58,482 nt of DNA from Glutinoglossum americanum (taxonomy: Eukaryota; Ascomycota; Geoglossomycetes; Geoglossales; Geoglossaceae). Every line of letters begins with the position of its first letter. Position 1 is the stretch's first letter. The stretch lies in NCBI GenBank assembly GCA_020080175.1, contig JAGHQL010000152.1:8855-67336 (forward strand), written 5' to 3'. Positions 1-12,381 of this stretch are shown piece by piece. A program made the position numbers and the translations under genes. The notes under the pieces are model-generated. The model did not search any database, had not been told where the DNA came from, and saw only the letters and a list, made by a program, of their open reading frames with translations.

Positions 1-77
1 CGTCTTGTGGCCGTCTTGTGGCCGTCTTGTGGCCGTCTTGTGGCCGTCTTGTGGCCGTCTTGTGGCTGTCTTGTGGC
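1..77. repeat. 11-bp tandem repeat at window edge, seven units
   Basis: Seven head-to-tail units of CGTCTTGTGGC fill bases 1-77. The last unit has one change, and related GTGGCTG words trail to about base 110. The array is cut by the window edge, so its true length is unknown. Because 11 is not a multiple of 3, all three frames stay open across it and give repetitive false ORFs. I see no gene in it. Confidence 0.95.
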
Positions 78-625
78 TGCTTCGCGCTGTGGCTGCCCCT
101 GTGGCTGCCGCCCCGCTGCGACCGCGTGTGGCTCGCGACGACCTCCCGATTATTGCCCGTCATCAATCAAATCAATCAATCTCCCCGCCCGACATTCTCC
201 GCTCGCACGTATTATACTATGCATCGCACAACGTGCTATACCGTGTGCAGTGCTTCGTGTAGGCCGGTTCTCCCCCTTACTCGGCTGCGAGATGATGCAA
301 CCGCTGTGGCCCAGTGGCCCACGCATATCCGGACTTTCAAAACTCAAAGGCTAGTCGTCACATCTCTGGGCATTTTCACTGACTAATCCGATCCGATTTT
401 CTAGAATTCACCACCGCCATTAAAATATCCCGCCCAGCGATAATGCATTCACGTCCCTGTCCCCACCTTAGAGTGTGCTTATCGTGGGGGGTGACTTGAG
501 AAGCTTTCCCAGCCCACTTCCCTCCGCCCGCACGTCGGGATACTCCCTGGCGTCCTCGGTCTTTGAAACTTGAACTCGGACATGGCGAGTCCTCTTCGGT
601 CGTTTGTTGAATAGACCCTTTGTTC
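78..625. other. Intergenic, upstream of OSGIN-like gene
   Basis: No convincing gene. Bases 78-120 are decayed GTGGCTG repeats. The rest is mixed-composition leader or promoter DNA for the gene starting at 626. The open frame on the minus strand at 376-744 overlaps exon 1 of that gene and shows no family resemblance. Confidence 0.6.
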
Positions 626-2606
626 ATGGCGGGCTGTGGGCCCATGCGCTGCGGCCTTCCCGTGGCTCCCGGTATCTCAGACGACGCGAGCGCCTCCAGA
701 CTCAGGAATAATGCTCGCATCCCGGAAAATGTCGACACGGTCATCGTTGGTAGGCTTCCCGGCTCCCTGAGTGGCCTTCACCGGTTTCTCCCTTGAGGTA
801 GTCATGTTCATGTCCTCAAGCTAACACTTCTTCCACCTCCGATCAGGCAGCGGCCCCTCTGCTCTTATCCTAAGCTATCTCCTCCACGGATACGTTCCAC
901 TATACGATCCTATCACCCACGGACCCCACCCAGATCCTATCCTCCATTCCAAATTGTCCAACTCTTCAGGGAGTCTCTACCTCGCACTCAATTCACCCTT
1001 GGCGATCGATAGCTTAACAGAGCATTTCCTGGGCTCCCGCCTCTCATACTCGACACAAGCCTTGCCCATCAACGTTCTCTTGGACACCCTACTCCGCCCA
1101 AACGCGGACACGGCGTGCGGTGCCGTTCACTCTCGCATTCGGTGGAGCCATGAACCAGACAAAGCGGTCCCCCACGTTGTGTTGGGATGTTCGCGGAGGC
1201 CAGGAGGCCAGTGGTCGGAGCGTAGCAAGCTATCGTCGAGCTCGGACATTGAGACCTTAAGCTATGCGGAGATGCTATCACTGCCAGGCTACCCGCTTGC
1301 GGAATTATATAAAGAGAAACACGCGCGAGCACTACCTGAATTCACGCGTCCGAGCCAAGTCGATGTTTCAAATTACCTCGCTACATACCCCGCGCGTGTT
1401 GGGATCGAGGACTCGGTGTATTCCTCGGTCAATGTGGATTGTATAGAACGGTCTTCCAGCGAGGGCTTCACCGTCGATATTTCCAAGGCCATTGAGGACA
1501 ATAGAAATAACAAAGCTTACACTTCCCGTATCCATTGCCGACATCTCGTCCTTGCTTCCGGCACCTTCTCTCACGCCATCCCTCCTCCGCAATTACTCCA
1601 CCCCCTAACCACGCTCCCGAACCCGCCACCCCCGAACAACAACCATCCCCTCCTCATTATCGGCTCCGGTTTCTCCGCCGCAGATACCATAATATCCACG
1701 CAACCCCCTCGCAAAATCCTCCACCTCTTCCTCTGGGCCCCAGACACACATCCATCCCCGCTCCGTTCATGCCACCAACAAGCCTATCCCGAATATGCAG
1801 CCGTCTACCGCCGGATGAAGCTTGCATCCTCACAGTCCTCTATTGCTGCTGGCAGCAAAGGAGGGCGGGGACGGAAGATAGGAGCTGCGATCTCACCGAC
1901 GTTGATTCAGAAGTGTAGTTCCTATTTCGCGGAGAGGGACTGGGAGAGCACATACGAAGGCCTCGCGAACGCCGAGATATTATCTGTAGATACCAACAGT
2001 GATAGTACCGGGGGAATGGAAATTACCGTCCAACTCCCCGGCGGTGGCGGTGTGATCCACCGATGCGTTTCTGGACTCGAATACTTGGTCGGCCGCCAAG
2101 GCTCCGTCAACTACCTTTCCGACCCCTTAAAGGCCAACATCCTTCCCAATCCATCGACCCCCAACGGCCCGCCCACCCCCCTCATCTCCACACAAACTCT
2201 CCGCCCTAAAACCACTCAAAATCTCGAACTTACCCACAACGTCTTTGCGATCGGGAGCCTAACCGGCGACTCCTTAATCCGCTTTGCCTTCGGGGGGTGC
2301 ATCTATGCCGCCGGAAAGATCATTGCAGACCCCTCTCCCCCGACACCAATGGTGATGATGCTTATTCTACAAAACAAATTTGGGAAACCAGTCTTAATTA
2401 GCAGTGGTAGCACAGACACCACGGATCGGGGGTGTCTGGACGAGAATGAATCCAAGAAACAGAGGCGGTGTAATACCGATGGATCACCTGATACCCATCT
2501 CAGTAGATTACAGTGTCAGCTCCGTGACGACTCTACAGTCGAGGCGGCAGGGGCGCCGGGAGTGCGGCCACTTGGGAAGGGTGGGGAAGGTTGTATCGTT
2601 TCTTAG
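626..2606 (+). CDS. OSGIN-like FAD-dependent oxidoreductase
   Basis: Two exons, 626..749 and 847..2606, with a 97-nt GT-AG intron, give 627 residues. The splice rebuilds the dinucleotide-binding loop: exon 1 ends in VDTVIVG and exon 2 continues SGPSALILSYLLHG, a GxGxxA Rossmann motif. A second nucleotide loop, LLIIGSGFSAAD, lies mid-protein, preceded by VLASGTFS. Near the C-terminus VFAIGSLTGDSLIRFAFGGC resembles the end of the oxidative-stress-induced growth inhibitor (OSGIN1/2) family. This is a flavin monooxygenase-like fold; the substrate is unknown. I chose ATG 626 because the frame is open from it; ATG 644 is an alternative. The last 80 or so residues after the FAD-domain end are low-complexity and may be mis-modelled, for example by an unseen 3' intron. 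Confidence 0.85.
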
Positions 2607-5600
2607 AAATATCTAATTACATATCCATATCCATTTTCATAGGATCATCAAAGACCGTCAGGGTTATCATGCCCCTAGAAATCTCGGTTACTCTAGACAC
2701 GAATATCTAGTGGTTTTCTATATCCCCACACACCCCCTTTTCCTTTTTCCTTCATTTCCAAGTATTTAAGCGTCCAGTCGCCCACCCAAGGATTAGACAG
2801 ATAGATGGGGGTATGCGCGGCGGCCATTCATTTCCTGTTTCTGAGGTCTTTATAGCTGTTAAGATTCCTATATCTTTACCTCTAGATAACGATCAAGCAA
2901 TGGTTTTTTTTATATCCCCTCGCATTCCTTCCCTTTTCATTCATACCGCCTACGCTATTCAGGTGCCCCTATGCTCCGTCGGGGGCTATACAGACTACAG
3001 GAGGTAGGTATAGCTGGTCAGGACTTTCTAAATCTATTGAGACGAGTTGGGGAGGGGGTTAATAAATGTATCTGATTCTCCTTCTCCCTATCCATAGAGC
3101 CCCAGACTCGGTGGCCTATTATTCGCGCACCAACAGCCAGCCCTCCCCGTGCATATATCAGGGGGGGGGAGACGAAATGCGCGCTCTAGTTCCTTCAGCA
3201 CCCCAACCAACCCACTACAGAAGAAGAGATGAGTGTAAAAGGTACCTACCTGCCCACGCCTTTGCTCCCCAGGTTCATTCAATGGAGAGGGAGAGCATAA
3301 AACCACAAAGGTATGATCGGCCGGACCATCTAACCTTCACTCCATCTTAACATACTTCAACGCCATTCTACAATTAAAGCGGAGGAGATTTTGGGGATCT
3401 AGTTTCACGGAGAAAGGAGTATCGAAATTACTTCTTAAACCTAGAACCTACATTTGTCCATAATATTCCTGGCGCTATCGGGAATCCCCCCAAAGAGCAT
3501 TTGGATAACTTTTGCCGCCAGATGGAGTTCTTTTTTTTTTTTTAAATATTTTCCTTCCGCCGAACGAACGATCTTACTATACCCTCCAACTCCCCTTCTT
3601 CCCTCATTCCGTATTCCCCGGTTAGAGGTGAATGTTGAGTATATTAAGTACGATAATACTGTTAATCCATTTTCCCATTTCGCTTTTAGTGTTACTTCTT
3701 TGGTGGAGGGTTCATTCTCACGTCCATCCATCACCTAACCCGCAAAACCGAGGCCTAGTGGGACTAACAAGTAGCTCTCCCTAGATACCAAGCTAGAGAC
3801 AACGGGAAATACTCCTGGAGGCGTTCGATTGGTAGAAAGCCCGAATAACTGGCAAGAGAAAGAGCCCAGAGTTACGACATTGTATATCGAAAAAAAAAAC
3901 CTCTTTCGATGCCCAACATCCAGCAGTGGGACGGAAAAGCAAAACATAAACCCAAGTTGCCCCCCCGCCCGTTTTTGTATCGAGATCCGCCATGCCACTT
4001 CTACGGGGAACCGCGCAAAGAGAACATGAATAAAACAAAAGATCAATCCAAATTTCATTTCCCCGTGTCTCTAGTGGGACCCGCAGTGCTATCTGCATAT
4101 CAGCTGCAAGCATTGACAAGATCACTGTCAATATAGAGGGTAGCTTCCTCGACCTCAACACCCCCCTTATCATATCCATGAGAAGTTCGTCTAAGGGAAT
4201 AAGAACGCCCCAACTCCCAGTGGTGGCCCAAGTCAGGCTCTCTGCCCCTTTTTCACACTCACTAGAGAGTAGTGTTGCCTCCTTTAGCTATGAGAGCTCT
4301 TCCGGCCGCCAGCGCCTGGAATTATACCCTTCGACCCACGGCGGCTGGTATGTGCTAAGCCATCTTACGAGATGATCAACTAATAGCGGTTTTTCCAGAT
4401 CCTCCACTTCTAGCCTGACTAGGAAGCTAGCGGTCTGGGGCTTGCTGTTGCTAGTAGAGGGTAAGGATTGAGCCAGCGAGATACGCTTCATCAGGGGCGC
4501 CGATTCAATGCTAAACTTGAAATTGCCGGAGAGGAGGGCGTAGAACAGCGTGTGCAGTGAATTCCCACTTCCTCGGTGCTCCATAATTTTCCTGTTCAGC
4601 ATGGGAATGCTAAACCACGCTGACTTCATTGACATCAGTTATTCGATAGGATTCCCTGTAAAAAAGACTTCTCCCGGGTCCGCCACTACCAACCCAAATG
4701 GCGAGGCCGGGGGAGAGCGCAGAGGGGCTGCAGCTTCGCTGTAGCTGCATATGTAGAATAAGCCAATGGATATATTACTCTAAAAGCAGTCAGCATTAGT
4801 GACCGAGGATATCACACAGAAGTTTTCCGGAAATTTTTACTCTTCGAAAAACCTACCGGCAACAAAATGGAGCTCAATCTCATCCCACCATCCGAGCAGG
4901 CCTTTGCAACCCACAAAGAACTAGAGTGACATGGTGGCCGCTGGGTAAGGCCACAGTCGGCCGCCGGACAACCTTGAAGGGGGGTTAGCCCTAGGAGGGG
5001 GCCGGCGGGGCATAGGGAAAGCCGCAATGAGTATATGTATGAGACCAAGGAGGGCCTGAGAAAGGAACCTCATCGGCCAAACCCTATAGGCACTCTAGAT
5101 GCACCATTAAGCAAGAATCTATTCTGCCCCCTTGCGCTAAGGCAGCCAACCCCCTCCTGCTTCCTTCGTGACCAGCCATCTAAGGATAGCACCAGCCTTG
5201 ACGCCTGCGGCACCCAGAACCTTCGTAACCTTACTTACATAAGCCGCCATCACAGTAGCTATCCACAAGGGTCGCTAAATCATGAATTAAAGTCATCTAC
5301 GCAGTGAGATCAATCACAATTCGAATTGACTTTCTCAAGAAAAGACAAAAGGACGAAAGTGAGCTAGAACTGGAAGTGCTAGGGATGGAAAGCCGATATT
5401 GCCAACATTAACAAAATCAAAGAGCTCTAGAAAGTGAAAAAAGCCAAAGTACTAGAGTGTCAGAACCAGAAAGTTCCACTCACGACTCCTCTGAAGACAA
5501 TTTAATGAAGATCGAGTTTGCCCAATTAACTCAATCAGGTGGAGAGGCACCTCCACTATGGGCAGAAATGGAAGAATTTCAGGGGAATGGCACGAGCGAC

Positions 5601-6379
5601 ACAAGCATCTAGTACTCAAAGGAGTCAGCAAGTTGTGGGGAAGGACAAAACTGTATAGTAAGTCGATACACCTACCTCAAAACCTCAAGACCACGTAGCT
5701 AATATGTTGATAGGAATGAAGTGATGGAGTTGGTGGTGGCCGCGCAAAAGCGATGGCCGCACAAAGATGTACGGTGGCTACACCAACACCCATTTAGAAC
5801 CCTCTCGGGGCTTGGGCCCATACTAGTGGCAGGGCCTGTTGGAGGGTCGTGGGGGACAACCTGTACTCGTGTCTTTAGACAAGTTGATAGTACTACAGTA
5901 TACGGGGCAGCCCGAAGTTGACGAACTACTTACAGATTGTTGCATTGTTCGAACCGACGGGGTGGCAAATTTAGGCATCCACCCGCTGTGAGGTTGCGGT
6001 GATTTGTATCAACGAGGAGGGTGGAGTACTAAAGCTAACATAATGCAGCCCCTCCCAAGAGCGCCTCAGCCTCTAACCCTGCCACTTAACAGGTTCAATA
6101 CCTAGCATAATATCAGACGGGAAATAAACGCTTGACTTCAGAAAGAAGTAATAATTTCATACTGATTTTATAGCATAACATGATTCCCGCAAGAACCCCT
6201 CCATGAGAAACCACCTTCCTCACGGGAATAGAGTCGCATAGCTGCAAGCGGAAGATATGCGGGCACCTAGAGAGAAAGCTTAGAATGCTTTCCCAGAAGC
6301 TAAAACGCCCCAGATAAATAAGCAGAGCGGTTCCCCAGTGCCCTTACGCCCTGTCAGCCTTCCACGCCTATCTACCTAA
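2607..6379. other. Gene-poor stretch, 3.8 kb
   Basis: I find no gene I can support. Open frames are short and lack family motifs; the longest is 115 residues on the minus strand at 4288..4635. Bases 3531-3543 are a T run, and 5300-5640 is A-rich with a faintly coding-like acidic/serine stretch. The region may be old, eroded repeat DNA, but I cannot assign a family. Confidence 0.5.
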
Positions 6380-7517
6380 TTAACCCATCAACTGCAGCTG
6401 ATCCTCTGGCGGCCATCTGGTTTGCGCAAAGCTCAAACACCGCTTGATGCTCTGCAGGAACTTCCTCGTCACCTCATCGCTCATGATATGCGCCTGACCC
6501 TTGCCACTCTCGTGAAGCTTCTCGCGCGCGGACCGCTCGTGGATACCCACCATAGTTACACCGATAGGCCATGCTCTATACCGTTGTGTCAGTAAGCGTT
6601 ATAAAAATGTGGGGTCAGGGTAGGGAACGGAAATGGACAACTCACGCCTTCCCGATACTCAAAGTCAAATATCCATCATTAGCATCAACATATCTCCTCT
6701 CCTGCGCAGCTCTCACAATCTCCACGACCGGCGCTAGCACACCAACCTCCAAATCTCCCCTCTCAAACCTCCGAAACAGAGGCCTCATATTCTCTCGGGC
6801 CTGTACCATAGCGGTATACGCTTGCTTTCCCTGGAAACTCTCTTTAACGCTCTCCGGCCTCTGTGCAAGGGCAATCTCCCATTCCGTCAGAATGAGTGTG
6901 AAGTAGGACGCTAGTTGACGGTAGAGGAAGGCGAGAGCGGCGGGGTCGGTGAGGAGGCTGGAGGGTAGTTTCATATCGGCTTCAGGGACGGGAAGTAGGG
7001 TTGTGGGGATGGGGCCCTGGGTGAGGGATGCATCGGTGGTGGTAGATTGGGTGAGGCGGCGGTATCGGCGAAGGCGGGATTTGTGGGATTCGCCGAAAAG
7101 GCGGGCAGGTTCGTCGAGGGCGCGGAGCTTGAGGACGAGGTCGGGGTCGGGGATGTCCTCTTCTCCCTCTGGTAATGGCGTTTCTTCCTTGTCTGCACCT
7201 TTCGGGGGTAGGTCAGGCAATCCCAACCTCCTTCTCCTAGCTCTCTCCTTCCTCTCGTCCTCTTCCTCCCTCCGCTTCCTCGACTCTTCCGCTAGTCGTT
7301 TTCGTTTCGCCTCCCGTTCCTGATTACGCGCCGTTTCCTCTTCCTCTAATTTCCTCTTCTTCGCAGCTTTCTCTTCTCGCTCTGCCTGGAGTGCCTTCTG
7401 CGAGACGATATATGCGGCCTCACGTTCGGCTTCAAGCTCAGCTCGTTTGAGATATTTCTTCGGCGCCGCTTCGGAGGCTTTGGAAATCTCTTTGGACATT
7501 AACGATGCGAAATCCAT
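6380..7517 (-). CDS. PRP18: Pre-mRNA splicing factor 18 (Prp18)
   Basis: Two exons, complement(6646..7517) and complement(6380..6575), with a 70-nt intron (GTGAGT to TATAG), give 355 residues. Prp18 acts in the second catalytic step of splicing, with Slu7 and the U5 snRNP. The N-terminal half is a long charged Lys/Glu/Arg coiled region. The conserved Prp18 domain fills the C-terminal part from about residue 170. The splice joins YLTLSIGKA to AWPIGVTMVGIHER, the hallmark loop of the family, and exon 2 ends in FAQTRWPPEDQLQLMG, the usual fungal C-terminus. Start ATG 7517 gives MDFASLMSKEISKA, a good family match. The length is typical. It does not overlap its neighbours. Confidence 0.95.
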
Positions 7518-9453
7518 AGCTGTATATTGAGTTCTGATCGATTCCTTGTGAGGATATTCGTCGTGCTTCGATGTTTAAGCTCCAATGCCGAGTCGTAAAT
7601 TTGCTGATGTGGAGCCCAGAGTCTTTTATGGTCGTGGTCGCCTCATGCAGTTGGCGCCGCTTTAAATGGCGAGCTGAGTGAGCATGGGCGGCGCTCATGA
7701 GTTTGCGCTGAGCACACCCCACCACTTCATCCTTTATATCTCCATGGCGTGCTCAAAACACGGCCGGTGAATTCCAACTTAAAATGAGTCCACTGCCAGA
7801 AATAAGGGGCGTCAGGTTTCCTTCCGGTCCTGGCTATCCTCTGACTCCAACCTCTCACAAGTCTGTACTATCATGGATAAGAGGGAATCCACGGCAAAAG
7901 AGCTCCCGAAGGAAGTCGCACCTAGAAGCTACCAAGTCAGCGTGCATCAAGAGAAGGACGTTATTGGGGGGGGGGGTTCCTTAAATATAGTATGAAAAAC
8001 TCTCAGAGACCAAAATTAGGCGTGAGACCATCATGTGAAGTACATGTCGCTACAGTTATGACTTCTGGAAAAGACTCTACTAACCTCTTAGCATAGGCGG
8101 ATTGAAGGTATAGAGAGAGATGAGGGAAAGGGGGAAAGGAGAAGAGAGCGAGGTAGAAAGGAGGGATGAGACAGTAGGGGCAGACAAGGCCAGGGTAGAA
8201 TACTGCCCCTCTATTATGTGGCTGCTCTGCCAGCCATCCCTGTGGGATCCTACTACAACAAACTGCGAAAACGGCCGTACACCGCTCAGTTGTCTAGCGC
8301 ATCAGCTTGTTAGCTTCCCTATCGCATTCTGGGCCCTGAAACACAATCTCCCACCGCATCCCGCCAGGCATTGAACGGCAATGCTATATCTTCCCCCTAT
8401 CGCATTCTGGGCCCTGAAACACAATCTCCCACCGCATCCCGCCAAGCATTGAACGGCAATGCTATATCTTCCAACTTCACCAGCAAACGAGAAGAATTAG
8501 ACAGAATTCTTGGGGGGGAGGGCGATCGTTGCCGTTGCCTTTCTGGCCCGATGTACATGCATGGTCTTCCCGTACGCCACAACGACGGCAGCGGTTTGGC
8601 GTCTGTGGTGTTACTTTCGTTGACCAGCGCGTCTTTGAGTTAGCTTGCGGTGGTATGGTAATCCGGCCTCTGAGTCTGGGCATGGTTACGAGGGTGCCCG
8701 TCTTGAACAATACCTGACGACGTCGAGATGGGGAATTCTTTGTGGCGGTTATTTCACGCCCCTAATAAGTCATGGAAATTGCCCCTTAGCAGAAGTGTCG
8801 TTCTCTTAGTCCTCATTCTCACATTTCCGGGCTGGTCAGACTTGAAGTTTAGGCTCCCGGGAGTTTAAGGAAACCAAGATTTAGAGCGGAATTGGGCTCA
8901 GGAAGAGAATGGGTCCGGTGTTTTCCTATTCCCGTTTATCAGGCGATACGAAATTCCAGAGGGCTCTTATCCGCGATAACATGTCATGGTCGGCACCTAA
9001 TGGGACAAGGACAACCTCAGCATTCTGTTATGATGTCTTGTGGCGACTGTTTCCTTTAAGTAACACTGATGGCTAATATTTGAAACAAATAAGATGTCTG
9101 GTCTTCGCTAGTGACCCTTTTCTTGATTAAGCTGAGGTTAGAAAGTCACTTAGAGAAAAAGAGAGCTGAAACCAGAAGTCATCCAGATAAGCTCCAATTA
9201 AAGAGCTGGCACCAGCACATGTTCAGCGCTTTCATGTGGTCACATTAATTTTTCATACGTTACCTACTTTCTCATAGTGTTTTGTTTAGTAAGCACGAAG
9301 GGGTCCCAAATCAGAAACAATCAAAACAAGCCCAAACTCCGAGTAGTGTTCAACCCCCGACCATACGGAAACAACCTCTACCAGATCTGCGACCAGCTCT
9401 GGAGCCTTCTTGGGATGCCTTCTCGGGTCAAGTCTGGAATGACGATTCTCTGA
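7518..9453. other. Intergenic, 1.9 kb
   Basis: No gene supported. It includes the PRP18 promoter side and a 78-bp tandem duplication described separately. Short open frames here have no recognisable motif. Confidence 0.55.
8317..8472. repeat. 78-bp tandem duplication
   Basis: Two head-to-tail copies, 8317-8394 and 8395-8472, start CCCTATCGCATTCTGGG and end GCTATATCTTCC. I see one difference between them (GCCAGGC against GCCAAGC), a transition. The near identity points to a recent duplication in otherwise unique DNA. Confidence 0.95.
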
Positions 9454-10933
9454 TCAGAAGTTTGTGAGGGTCGGCATGTGTGTCGTCCTGGGAAGGTTCG
9501 TCGGTGGTGGGTTAGATTCAAGGAGAGTAGGTTCGGCCGCCGATGGAGAATCGGGTGGCTCCAGCATAAACGCTTCAGTAGGCGTATCCGTCACCCTGCC
9601 GTTCACAGCTCCTACCAGTTTGTCCCTCTGCTCCATGGTCCAGTCCCTAGCATTTCTAAATGCCCTAGCTCCTTGCCGAAAGGTTTCAGGGGTGTCGGTC
9701 ATAGCAAATGACCTGAGCTGAATCATGTAGTACTCAGGTTCTCCTCCCGGGGCCTTCGGTTGGTAGGATAAATTGTGTACATCTATCTGGAGGGTGCTAG
9801 TACCACAATGATAAGACGAGGTAATGGTATAAGCATTGTTATCAAATGTTACCCCGGCATCTGTTCCAAATGACTGAAGCATACGAATACCACGAGCACC
9901 TAAAGCGCCATCGTAGCAAGCCTGTCGTTTGGCAACCGCCGCACACCCGTTTGGACCCTTCCCCTCAGCAAAAAGGTTGGGCAAGCACGGGGTGTGACTG
10001 TGTGTCGATAGCATTATATAAGACCTCAACCTTTCTCGAACCCGCTTGTCTATTCGTTCCGGGAGGGTTCCATCATAGAGATCCGGTCGAGCATCAACAA
10101 GAGCGCCGCCGCACCGGCTAGTAGTTTCAGATTTGTAAAACTAAGTTCTCTTCCGAGGGTATATTGGCGCTACCTACAATTATGGGAAATACATTGTTCA
10201 TCGCCTTTGCCTCAGACAAAGCCCGTCCATTGACCTAGCGGAAGGTATAGAATTCCCTATCGGAGAAGCGCGACGGCGAGAGGAACGGCCTCCGTTGCGC
10301 CAATTCGCCATGGATCTCCATCCAATTTTCTGGTATCGAGGTAACGTGATTATCAGGGTAGGGTTACATATCGGGAAAAATATTATGGTCGATGAGCACT
10401 TGCTCAAAGTTGGGGTCATAAGCGGAAGACCTCTTAGCATTAACCTTCACCGCTAGCTTTCCGTTTGTGGATAGGCCCTGGGTTCCGCAGGTGGACTGGC
10501 TTTGGGCCATCATGTAAACTGAAGAATTTGCCCCTATTGGCTCTGGATACTAAAGAGATATAATTAATAAACAACTTGAACAAGCTCTTTACCAGCCTTT
10601 ACCCCCGAGGTCGCAAAGGTCTGGGCCGCCATGTCTAGCGAAACGCTTGGTTTGGTCCGAATAAGAGTTTCTCCTCTGGCCACAATGGCCAATAGGAGCA
10701 GGGCGAATAGGGTAAGTAGGCTGAGCGGTTCTTCGATTGAATTCCTCCAAAGCACGTTTAGTAAGCCACAATTTTGAGAGCAAATCCCAAAACGCCGTGA
10801 TTGCTTCCTGCTGTGACCGGAAAGGCACTTCTGCCCTTCTCCAGTGAGGCAGTGGTGAGGGTGTAGCAACGGCTTGTTCTTCAGTCTCTGCTCGTTCCCG
10901 TTTCCGGCTAGATGGTTGTTGATTATCGTGCAT
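9454..10933 (-). pseudogene. Decayed fungal nuclease-like protein (probable DUF7924-type family)
   Basis: Pieces of one long fungal protein family lie in order on the minus strand. The N-terminal piece starts at ATG 10933 and contains LWLTKRALEEFNRRTAQP and FARHGGPDLCDLGG. The middle piece, readable in broken frames at about 10200-10450, has AYDPNFEQVLIDHNIFPD and LAQRRPFLSPSRFSD. The C-terminal piece, 9454..10029, has EGKGPNGCAAVAKRQACYDG and PEYYMIQLRSFAMTDTPETF. From memory of the family, the E-x-K of LEVKGPDG-type segments suggests a restriction-endonuclease-like fold; here it reads EGK. The frame is broken by at least two in-frame stops in the middle and by frame changes between pieces, so the gene is dead. 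An intron-like GTAAAG...TTTAG segment separates the first two pieces, but it does not restore the frame cleanly. The family name is from memory and unchecked. Confidence 0.7.
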
Positions 10934-11821
10934 GACTTAACGTGACGACCTCGCAGGTTTTCTAGCTGGTTGTTGTTTGAATCGCGCAACAAGGTTGGGC
11001 TTGCCCCTCGCCTTCAGAGCTGCGTCGTTTGGTGACTTAGGGAAGTAAGCAACATGAACTACGACGGCAAATAATACTGAAGGAGCTTGAAAATACTGAT
11101 GTTTCTTCCCTAATCCCGGGCTCCTCGGGATAAGCTCGGGTGGCTCTTCGTCTCGAGCGCGACGCCATTTAACTACAAGTGATAAGCTGGTATTGGGTAA
11201 TCGAAAGGACAATGGACTTATGAGCTGGTTGATGTCGAGGGGTTAGTCCTCCGTCTAGGCCTAATTGTGTAGCGTCTCCTTCCATATTGGTTAGCCAAAG
11301 GTGGAGGGGGATTTGGCCTCTCACGTATCAGTCGATGAGTGCTTGGGGTCGGAATTGTGAGGGATTGACTCAGTCATAAGAGCCAATCGATTGACGCCGA
11401 AGCATCGGGCAGAAAATTGAAATCAAAAACCAACGTTTTTGCATCGTAACATTGGAGAGTAGGAATCCTGTCGCGCTGCCGTTTTTGCGGAGCTCGTGGT
11501 TTGACAAAGGTTCCATTGCGAGTTCCGCCAAATGAGCAAGGGCCCTGCCTTTGGCGCGGAGAGACTCCTTGTTCTACGCCTCGATGTGGAGCATGGAGCA
11601 TGGAGCATGGTCGTATTGGAGGATCTCTGAAACTGAGTTGGCAAAGGGGTGCACTGGGAGCAACGGCAAGAATGCTGTAGTTTCTGGCATCTTGGCGCTA
11701 AAGTACGACAGAAATCCGTGTATTGCTCACCTATTCATCGAGCATTAATGCAAATTTTATTTCATGGTGTTCGAAGGGATAAAGAACTTTATAGTAATGA
11801 CAGCCCGAGCAGCAAAGATAT
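10934..11821. other. Intergenic
   Basis: No supported gene. Open frames at 10937..11212 and 11374..11644 (minus) lack family features. Confidence 0.5.
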
Positions 11822-12381
11822 CTAAACTCTCTCCTCAAGTAGCCCAATAGCAACACGCAGCCTTCCTTCCTTCTCCAGACGATCCCCAGCTACACTCAGT
11901 TCTAACTGGCGGAGGAGGACGCCGAGATTTGCATCTATAAGCCATTTTCTAGTCACTAATAGCTCATAGCTGTGAATGTTTATAAAATAACTTACTAGAG
12001 AGGCCTGAGATAGCTGCAGGAGTATCTGGGAAGTTGGGAAGCGGTGTGTTATCTGCATACGAGTGCAGTACCGCAAGATGTTGGTTAGGGCGAGTGACAC
12101 TGCTATTTTGGAGCCTGGAAATGTTGTTGACTCTTCTGTCACAAGTCAAGTTAAAGTTAGTAAGTACAAGTTCTCGAATCAGTGGTTATGGGTCTATACT
12201 CTGCTTTCAAGCTGAGTTCAAAGCGGTCGAATCTCTGTTCGAATCTCTGGTTCATCCGCTGAATCTCCTGCAAAATGGCTGCAAGCCCGCCGACCGCCGT
12301 ATTGCCCATAAGAGCCAGTTGATCGCCAAGCTGATGAGCAGCTTGTGCTGCGACAGCGAAATCGGGTTGCGGGTTTGCCAT
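11822..12381 (-). CDS. Conserved small fungal protein, function unknown
   Basis: Three exons, complement(12200..12381), complement(11996..12135) and complement(11822..11934), give 144 residues with both introns GT-AG. Exon 1 reads MANPQPDFAVAAQAAHQLGD, then a glutamine/arginine-rich amphipathic stretch (MNQRFEQRFDRFELSLKAE). The middle exon gives RLQNSSVTRPNQHLAVLHSY and PLPNFPDTPAAISGL. The last gives LLRQLELSVAGDRLEKEGRL and ends VAIGLLEERV. I recognise this as a recurring small-protein family in Pezizomycotina, with an N-terminal coiled part and a C-terminal module resembling a SAP-like helix pair. No function is known to me. The intron phases agree, so the gene may be functional. It lies next to the decayed nuclease-like gene. 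Confidence 0.7.

Noticed and set aside
1-77. CRISPR-like or telomeric array
   Set aside because: Units are adjacent with no spacers, and the unit is not a fungal telomere repeat (TTAGGG).
4288-4635. 115-codon minus-strand frame with ATG
   Set aside because: No recognisable family and no supporting exon structure; too weak to list as a gene.
6080-6130. GGTTCAATACC, B-box-like
   Set aside because: No cloverleaf possible in the upstream 70 bases.
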